Shown in pieces: positions 6,258-11,991 of a DNA stretch of 11,991 nucleotides. The DNA lies in contig JAFAHP010000170.1 in NCBI GenBank assembly GCA_019237175.1, positions 1 to 11,991 on the forward strand. Reading direction: 5' to 3'. Each line of letters opens with the position of its first letter. The stretch's first letter is position 1. The position numbers and the translations under genes were made by a program. A model generated the notes under the pieces. The model made no database searches and was not told the DNA's origin. It worked only from the letters and a program-made list of their open reading frames with translations. Source of the stretch: Alphaproteobacteria bacterium (GTDB taxonomy: Bacteria; Pseudomonadota; Alphaproteobacteria; ATCC43930; CGMCC-115725).

Positions 6258-8150
6258 ATGAGCGGGCGAGATGCGGGGCCGGGCGGGACCGGCGGTACGA
6301 CGATCGTGCGGGCGGCGATCTACCCGGCGATCGGCATAGCGCGGCTCGGCAACAGCGAGAACGAGCATTTTCTGGCGCCCGAGGTAACCGATCCGCTGCC
6401 TGAGCTGCCGGGTTTTTATCGCGATTCGACGGGCGCATTGAAACGCCAGTCAGTGCGATTTCGCCTTTATGGGCTGAATGCGGCCGGCCGGGCGGTCGCC
6501 GAGCTGACGGCAGACAATGCCGAGATCCGCTGGAGTGTGCACCTCGCCAACAAGAAATCCGCCTGGTACCAGTTCCAGCTTGCGCTCGACATACCGGAGG
6601 CGGGGTCGGCGCCGACCTCCTGGCTGCGCAACTTGACGATCGCCGACAGAAACCGTCTGGTCATCGATCCTGGCCCGCGACACATCAGCGGCCGGGATGC
6701 CGGGGGCGGCCCCGCTTACAGCTTTGACACCGGCACGTTCCTCGGCACACGGGTCTATCTCGGAGAGATCCGGACCGATCCGCAGGGCCGATTGATCGTG
6801 CTTGGCGGCCGGGGCAAATCGGCCTCGTACAATGGCGCCCGCGCCGTCACCTTTGCCAATAACGAAGGTTGGCACGACGACACCTCGGATGGCCCAGTGA
6901 CGGTGGAGGTCACCCTCGCGGGCCAAAAGCTGCAGGTCGATCCAGGCTGGATCGTCGTTGCGCCGCCGAACTACGGGCCACTGCAGAAATCGGTCCGCAC
7001 GATGTGGGATCTGATCCGCGACTCGGCGATCACCGCCAGAACATTACCGAAGCCGCCCCGGCCGTCCTTCGACCGCAATATCCGGCCGATCTTCGAGCGT
7101 CTGTCGCGGTTGCAACGGGTGAATGCCGGCTTTGCCGCCGGGTTCGGCTGGGGCGCACCCAGCGATTTTGCCAACCCGGAATGGCTAGAGAAGCTGTCGC
7201 GCAACAGCGCTGATACGGCCGAGATGCGTCATGTGATCGCCAACCAGTTCCGCGTCTTCGACCGCGATGCCTGAGCGCCGTCGCCGTGGCCGTGGCTCTA
7301 CGGGGACGCCGTTGCCCTCCCACCGGCGGAGACGCCGCGGCAAAACGCTGCGCTGACCAACACCCAGCTCGCAATGCTGCAGCAGTGGTCGGCCGGCGAT
7401 TTCGATGCCGACTATGTTCCCGGCCGCACCCCGCCCCGGCACATCGAGGATCTGCCGGTCGCAGAGCAGCCGGATATGCTCGACCGCGCCTCGCTGGAAT
7501 TCTGTCTTGCCGACGCGTTTCACCCCGGCTGCGAAATGACCTGGCCGATGCGCACCGCCGGTCTCTATATGGCGCCGTTCCGCATCGCCCATGCCGCACC
7601 CGGCTGGATCGAGCCCGAATATGGACCGGCGATCGGCGCCGATATCATCAGTCTGCCCAACGGGCCGCTGCTCGGCGGCCAGTTGCCGGGCGGGATCACC
7701 CGCTGGATGGCGGTACCTTGGCAGACGGACACGGCGAGCTGCCGGTCGGGATATCTGCCGTCTTATGATCCCTATCTGCCGACATTCTGGCCCGCGCGCG
7801 TCCCCAACCAGGTGCTGACCCAAGAAGATTACGACATCGTGATGAACCAGCAGCTCTCGCTGGCCGAGCGCCTCGCCGCCTTTGCGCGCCGCGCATCGTG
7901 GCTGCGCCCGCTGGGCAGCCGTAGCTACACCGACCAGATCAATAATATGATGGCTCATTTCGACTATATGGGGGTGGTGGAGACACGAGCGGGGCCGGCG
8001 GGCGGGCCGTTTCCGGCTGTCGTCGAGGTGGAAGACCTGCATCCGGCGGCGCGAGCGGTCGCCGCCGCAGTCGGGCCTCGCGCCGCCGAGCGGCTCGATC
8101 TCTCCGGCATCGACAAAATGCGACGCTTTCCGCACGGGCTCAGGCGCTGA
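6258..8150 (+). pseudogene. LodA/GoxA-family CTQ-dependent amino-acid oxidase, interrupted by in-frame TGA
   Basis: This family oxidatively deaminates an amino acid (lysine epsilon-amino in LodA, glycine in GoxA), giving aldehyde or keto acid, NH3 and H2O2, using a cysteine tryptophylquinone made within the protein. The N-terminal YPAIGIARLGNSE is the family signature; GRLIVLGGRG, NNEGWHDDTSDGPV and DPGWIVVAPPNYGP follow. Codon 339 is TGA (7272-7274), after RVFDRDA, yet the same frame continues without shift as PSPWPWLYGDA...LQQWSAGDFDADY to the stop at 8148-8150. Total length ~630 codons is in the family range. The likely cofactor residues both lie beyond the TGA: Trp488 (in AVPWQTD) and Cys416 (LEFCLADAF) or Cys425 (HPGCE). 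No ATG/GTG/TTG with a ribosome-binding site follows the TGA before 7374, so a split gene is unlikely. ATG 6258 has GGAG at 6248-6251; GTG 6246 has none. The substrate is not determinable. Confidence 0.88.
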
Positions 8151-9248
8151 GCCGACCGGTCGACACCGACGTCCTGATCCTGGGCGCCGGCCCCACCGGG
8201 TCGGTGGCAGCCCTGAATTTGGCGCCGACCCGCCGGGTGATATTGGTTGAGCGCCGAGTGGGTGCTTCGCCGCGGATCGGCGAGGCACTGCCACCCACCG
8301 CGCGCCGGCTTCTGACGGATATGGACCTGCTCGACGGGTTTCTCGCGGAGGGCCACACGCCGTGCTACGGCAACCGCGCCGTCTGGGGCCGATATCCCGG
8401 AGGTAACCGACTTCATAAACGATCCCGATGGGCATGGCTGGCACCTCGATCGGGCGCGCTTCGACAGCTGGTTGCGTCTTGTCGCTGTCGCTCGGGGCGC
8501 AAGGCTGCTCGCACCAGCTCGCCTCAATGCGATCCGGCGCGGCCACGGATGCTGGCATGTGCAGCTCGCGACAGACCATGGCCGGATGGATTTGTCGACC
8601 GCGTTTGCCATCGACGCCGGCGGACGGGCCGCGCCGCTCGCTCGCCAAGTCGGTGCAGAGCGCCTTGTAACTGACCGATTGGTATGCGGGTGGGTGCATG
8701 GCCGGGCGCGCTCGACTGGTTGTGGGGCCGGCCTTACTACGGTCGCGGCCTCTACGGATGGGTGGTGGTACACAGCGCCATTGCCCGGAGGTCGGCGGGT
8801 GTTGGCCTTTCTGACCGATGCCGATCTGCCTGCGGCGCGCATCGCGCATCAGGGGATTGAGCTCGCCGAGCACGCGGCGGATAAAGACGAGATCGGCGCC
8901 ATCCTTGCCGAATGCGCGTTTGCTCCGGAACAGGGCGGCTTCACCGCTGCGCATAGTTCGACATTGAACCCCTGCATTGGCGACGGCTGGATTGCCGCGG
9001 GCGACGCCAGCATGACATTCGACCCGCTGTCCTCGCAGGGACTGCTGCATGCGCTGTTCACTGGTCTGGCCGCGGCTGAGGCCGCTGACAGCTACCTCTC
9101 TGGCGACCTCGCCGCGCCGGCTCGCTATCAGCAGATCATGGACGGAATTCAGCATGCATACCGGCGGCATCTGGCATTCAGCTATTCGAGCGAAATGCGC
9201 TGGCCCGCCGCACCCTTCTGGCAGCGCCGCCAATCAATCGCAAGGTGA
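8147..9248 (+). pseudogene. LodB-like FAD-dependent maturase (tryptophan-halogenase-like), non-ATG start and frameshift
   Basis: LodB-type flavoproteins are needed to build the tryptophylquinone of the LodA partner. The FAD-binding Rossmann motif VLILGAGPTGSVAAL begins a few residues from the end of lodA. SPRIGEALPPTARRLL, GHGWHLDRARFD, DGWWYTAPLPGGRRVLAF and the FAD-contacting GWIAAGDASMTFDPLSSQG are family features. No ATG, GTG or TTG precedes the FAD motif in frame; the natural start is CTG at 8147 in CTGA, overlapping the lodA stop by four bases where ATGA would be expected. The GTG at 8204 would delete the FAD loop. After AVWG the frame shifts at about 8387: either one G too many in TGGGG or two bases missing. 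With repair the protein is about 367 residues, the usual LodB length. It overlaps the next gene at GTGA. Confidence 0.85.
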
Positions 9249-9256
9249 GACACCCG

Positions 9257-11401
9257 ATGAATACTTTGTCCCGGCCATTGCGGCGCCACCAGGCGCTCCA
9301 GCGGCTGTTGCATCCCGCCAACATCGCGGTCATCGGCGCGTCGCCGCGGCCCGGCGCGTTTGGTGCGGCGGTGCTGCGCAATCTCGGCGGCTATGACGGC
9401 CGGGTCTATCCGGTTAACGCGCGCTATCAAGAGATCGGTGAGCTGGTTTGCTACCCGACCATCGGCGCGGTGCCGGAAAGGGTCGATTGCGCGCTGATCG
9501 CGACCGCGCGCGATGCGGTGGAGCCGATCGTCCGCGAATGCGTCGCCGCCGGGGTGGGGGGTGCGATCGTCTTTGCCTCGGGCTATGCCGAGACGGGCCG
9601 GGCCGAGCGGACTGCCGAACAGTCCCGCCTCGCCGATATTGCCCACGAGAGCGGTATGGCATTGCTGGGGCCGAATACCGTCGGCATAGTCAATGCGCTA
9701 TGCGGCGCCGCAATCACCTTTATGGACATCACCCCGGTGCCGAGGCCCGCGGCGCGGGCGATCGGCCTCGTCAGCCAATCGGGTGCCTTGGGCATGGCGC
9801 TGGCGCAGGCGGTGACGCGCGGCGTGTCGTTTAGCCATGTGCTGACTTCGGGCAATTCCTGCGACATCGACATGGCCGACTGCGTGGCCTACCTGGCCGA
9901 CGATCCCGCCTGCGCAGTCATCGCCTGCCTCTTCGAAGGAATGAGCGCGCCCGAACGCCTTCTCGCGGCAACCGAACTGGCCTGGCAGGCCGACAAGCCG
10001 CTCGTCGTCTTTAAGATGGCGACTGGCAAGGAGGGGGCGACGGCGGCATTGTCGCATACCGGCTCGCTCGCCGGCTCCTACGCCGCCTACCGCGCCGCGT
10101 TCCGGCGCGCCGGCGTCGTCCTCGTCGAGGATTACGAGTCGCTGATCCCGACCGCGTCGTTCTTCGCCAAGGCCCCCAAGCCCACCGCACCGGGTGTCGC
10201 CGTCGTCGCTGCCTCGGGCGGCTCGGCGATCATGGCCGCCGATCGTGCCGAGCAACATGGCGTGCCATTGCCGCAGCCGAATCGCGAGGTGCGTGCGATC
10301 CTCGAGGCGCGTATTCCCGAGTTCGGCGCGGCGCGCAACCCGTGCGACGTGACCGCGCAGGTCATCAACGACCCGAATTCCCTGATCGAATGCGTCGAGG
10401 CATTGCTCGGCGCCCCCGAATACGGCGCGCTGGCGATGCCGGCGGTTTATTCATCCGAGGCGTCGATACGGTTCATCCCGGTCTATGACGAGCTCGCCGG
10501 CCGCTACGGCAAGATCATCTGCAGCCCCTGGCAGAGCGAATGGCGCGATGGGCCGGGTGCCAAGGCACGCGAGCAGGCCCGGAACATCGCGTTGTTCCCG
10601 ACCGTGAACAGCTGCTTTGCCGCACTGGCCGCCGCAAATTGGCGCGCCGCGCATCGGGCGAAGCCTCGGCAAGGGCCGCGCGTGCTGGCGCCGCCAACCG
10701 CGAAAGATATAGCAGCGCGGCTGATCGCCGCCGCTGCCGCACCGGTGCTGACGGAGCGCGAAGCCAAGGCGGCATTGGCACGATACGGCATCTCCTGCGT
10801 CGAGGAACGCCTCGCCACCGATCGCGATGGCGCAATCGCCGCGGCCAGGGCTCTGGGCTTTCCGGTGGTGCTGAAGGCCCTCTCGCCCGATCTGCTGCAT
10901 AAGACCGAAGCCGGTGTGATCCATCTCAACCTGAAGAACGCCGCCGAGGTCGGCACCGCGCATGACGCGATCCTGGGGCGCGTTGCGGCGCAGTCGCCCG
11001 CACCCCGCCTCGACGGCGTGCTGGTCCAAAAGATGGTGCCGCATGGGGTCGAGGTGATCGTCGGCGGGCGTGTCGACCCGCTGTTCGGCCCGCTGGTAGT
11101 CGTCGGGCTCGGCGGCGTTCTCGTCGAAGTATTGCAGGACACCGCACTGGCGCCGGCGCCGATCGGGCCCGATGAGGCGAAGGCCTTATTGCATGAATTG
11201 CGTGCCTTTCGCCTGCTGCAAGGCTATCGTGGGTTGCCGGCGGTCGATTTGCCGGCTCTGTGCGACATTGTCTGCCGCGCCTCCGAATTCATCGCCGACC
11301 AGTGCGACCTCATCAGCGAATTCGACCTCAACCCATTGATCTGCACTGGCAGCGCCATCACCGCCGTCGATGCGCTGATCGTCCGCGCGGAACTGGTTTG
11401 A
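9257..11401 (+). CDS. ADP-forming acyl-CoA synthetase (CoA-binding + ligase + ATP-grasp), single chain
   Basis: This enzyme of the NDP-forming acyl-CoA synthetase superfamily interconverts acyl-CoA, ADP and Pi with free acid, CoA and ATP through a phosphohistidine. From ATG 9257 it has 714 residues, matching fused alpha-beta chains of ~700. The CoA-binding Rossmann domain (about 20-150) has IAVIGASPRPGAFG and LLGPNTVG. The succinyl-CoA-ligase-like domain has LVSQSGALG and LSHTGSLAG, with the phosphorylatable His267. The ATP-grasp domain (about 495-714) has LTEREAKAALARYGI, FPVVLKALSPDLLHKTEAG and ISEFDLNPLIC. AAGGTGAG (9242-9249) lies seven bases before ATG 9257. GTG 9245 overlaps the lodB stop and would add four residues; it is possible but lacks its own ribosome-binding site. 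The gene is intact, unlike its upstream neighbours. The acyl substrate (acetate, dicarboxylic or aromatic acid) cannot be told. Confidence 0.93.
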   Translation: MNTLSRPLRRHQALQRLLHPANIAVIGASPRPGAFGAAVLRNLGGYDGRVYPVNARYQEIGELVCYPTIGAVPERVDCALIATARDAVEPIVRECVAAGVGGAIVFASGYAETGRAERTAEQSRLADIAHESGMALLGPNTVGIVNALCGAAITFMDITPVPRPAARAIGLVSQSGALGMALAQAVTRGVSFSHVLTSGNSCDIDMADCVAYLADDPACAVIACLFEGMSAPERLLAATELAWQADKPLVVFKMATGKEGATAALSHTGSLAGSYAAYRAAFRRAGVVLVEDYESLIPTASFFAKAPKPTAPGVAVVAASGGSAIMAADRAEQHGVPLPQPNREVRAILEARIPEFGAARNPCDVTAQVINDPNSLIECVEALLGAPEYGALAMPAVYSSEASIRFIPVYDELAGRYGKIICSPWQSEWRDGPGAKAREQARNIALFPTVNSCFAALAAANWRAAHRAKPRQGPRVLAPPTAKDIAARLIAAAAAPVLTEREAKAALARYGISCVEERLATDRDGAIAAARALGFPVVLKALSPDLLHKTEAGVIHLNLKNAAEVGTAHDAILGRVAAQSPAPRLDGVLVQKMVPHGVEVIVGGRVDPLFGPLVVVGLGGVLVEVLQDTALAPAPIGPDEAKALLHELRAFRLLQGYRGLPAVDLPALCDIVCRASEFIADQCDLISEFDLNPLICTGSAITAVDALIVRAELV

Positions 11402-11417
11402 TTTGGCGCGCCGCGTC

Positions 11418-11991
11418 TTAGCCTGTCTGGCCGAGTACTCGTTGTATCTTCACGACCAGTGCGGCGTAGCTAAACGGCTTGCCGATCATTTCAACGCCGG
11501 GATCGAGCCTACCCTGGTGGATGACGGCGTTTCGCGTGTAGCCGGTCGTGAAGAGCACCTTTAGGTCAGGGCAGAGCTGTTGACCTTCATCGGCAAGCTG
11601 ACGCCCGTCCAGTCTCCCGGGGAGCCTGACATCGGTGAATAGTAGGTCGATGTCTTCCGATGCGAGCAGCTCTAATGCCGCGGACGCGTTTGGCGCGGTC
11701 AGAACCCGATAACCTTGTTCCCGTAACATCGTCGCGACCGACGCCAATAGCAGCTCGTTGTCTTCGACAACGAGAATCGTCTCCGATCGTGGTTGCGCAG
11801 CCACTGGTTGGCTGCCAATTGGTTCGCGGGCCTCGACGCTGTCGCCTGCAGATCGCGGCAGGTAGAGCTTGACCGTGGTACCCTCGCCTAACTCGCTGTA
11901 GATTTTGATGTGTCCATTCGACTGCTTGACGAAGCCGTAGACCTGCGAGAGACCGAGGCCGGTACCTTCACCGGCCTCCTTAGTAGTGAAG
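11418..11991 (-). CDS. Hybrid sensor histidine kinase, C-terminal part (partial, runs off right edge)
   Basis: The minus strand is open from the right edge to the TAA at 11418-11420, giving at least 190 residues. It begins inside an HATPase_c (ATP-binding) domain: FTTKEAGEGTGLGLSQVYGF holds the F box and G2 box, and GHIKIYSELGEGTTVKLYLP closes the domain. A ~22-residue linker leads straight into a receiver domain (ILVVEDNELLLASV...). The conserved receiver residues are there: the acidic pair in VEDNE, the phospho-acceptor Asp in LLFTDVRLPG, TTGYT, and Lys in MIGKPFSYAAL. A GTG at 11804 could be misread as the start of a free response regulator, but the frame upstream is uninterrupted kinase. 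Sensor and dimerisation domains are outside the window. It converges on the acyl-CoA synthetase with 16 bases between stops. There is no DNA-binding output domain. Confidence 0.93.
   Translation of the reverse strand, partial: FTTKEAGEGTGLGLSQVYGFVKQSNGHIKIYSELGEGTTVKLYLPRSAGDSVEAREPIGSQPVAAQPRSETILVVEDNELLLASVATMLREQGYRVLTAPNASAALELLASEDIDLLFTDVRLPGRLDGRQLADEGQQLCPDLKVLFTTGYTRNAVIHQGRLDPGVEMIGKPFSYAALVVKIQRVLGQTG

Noticed and set aside
7374..8150. Second half of lodA as an independent gene starting at ATG 7374
   Set aside because: No ribosome-binding site precedes it, and it would omit the 33 codons after the TGA that still show family sequence (PWPWLYGDA).
8204..8674. lodB starting at GTG 8204
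   Set aside because: That start would remove the GAGPTG FAD-binding loop, without which the protein could not bind FAD.
7185..9233. Very long minus-strand open frame of 682 codons opposite the lodA/lodB region
   Set aside because: Its product is Arg-, Gly- and Pro-rich with no family resemblance, and the plus strand there encodes clear LodA and LodB motifs; long antisense frames are common in GC-rich DNA.
11402..11417. GGCGCGCC at 11405-11412 as a terminator between the convergent genes
   Set aside because: It is an eight-base palindrome with no loop and no T run; nothing supports a hairpin terminator there.
11418..11804. A free-standing single-domain response regulator starting at GTG 11804
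   Set aside because: The same frame continues upstream to the window edge and encodes the end of a histidine-kinase ATPase domain, so this is the receiver part of a hybrid kinase.
1..11991. CRISPR array, insertion sequence, tRNA/rRNA, or phage and defence genes
   Set aside because: I found no regularly spaced repeats, no transposase or integrase sequence, no terminal inverted repeats and no recognisable structural RNA in the window.

Overview
The window is GC-rich DNA (only the first ~195 bases are noticeably AT-rich). Its gene content is typical of an alphaproteobacterium, with a Rhodospirillales- or Hyphomicrobiales-like flavour: a cold-shock gene next to rpsU, followed by a string of very small proteins of alphaproteobacterial type, a lipid A-type acyltransferase and a hybrid histidine kinase. 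The assignment rests on protein character only, since no rRNA or tRNA is present.

Layout. (1) 1-195: AT-rich intergenic DNA with several small, partly overlapping palindromes. (2) 196-2523, minus: intact molybdenum-cofactor subunit of the xanthine dehydrogenase/aldehyde oxidase family, without its usual FeS and FAD partners inside the window. (3) 2565-3274, plus: nu-class (YfcG-like) glutathione S-transferase, divergent from the previous gene and broken by a one-base frameshift. (4) 3478-4973, plus: a run of six small genes: cold-shock protein, ribosomal protein S21 and four small hypothetical proteins, one with a zinc ribbon. (5) 4974-5355: no convincing gene, perhaps a remnant. (6) 5356-6213, minus: Kdo2-lipid A-type (LpxL/HtrB) acyltransferase with at least two frameshifts and a missing N-terminal membrane segment. 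(7) 6258-11401, plus: a tightly packed three-gene unit. It holds a LodA/GoxA-type quinoprotein amino-acid oxidase interrupted by an in-frame TGA, its LodB-type flavoprotein maturase (apparent CTG start, one frameshift), and an intact ADP-forming acyl-CoA synthetase. (8) 11418-11991, minus: 3' end of a hybrid histidine kinase running off the right edge.

How the genes fit together. LodA-type oxidases oxidatively deaminate an amino acid, releasing ammonia and hydrogen peroxide, and carry a cysteine tryptophylquinone cofactor made with the help of the LodB flavoprotein. Here the two genes overlap by the four bases CTGA, and the following acyl-CoA synthetase directly abuts lodB (GTGA). This suggests one transcript linking amino-acid oxidation to CoA-thioester formation, although the link is inferred only from position.

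The most striking property is that damage is concentrated in four genes between 2565 and 9248 (GST, acyltransferase, lodA, lodB). The long flanking genes (2.3 kb and 2.1 kb) and the small genes between are open and intact. Either this is an accessory block in decay, or the assembly has local errors. Three indels sit in or beside short G or A/T runs, which suits sequencing error; the in-frame TGA and the loss of a membrane segment do not.
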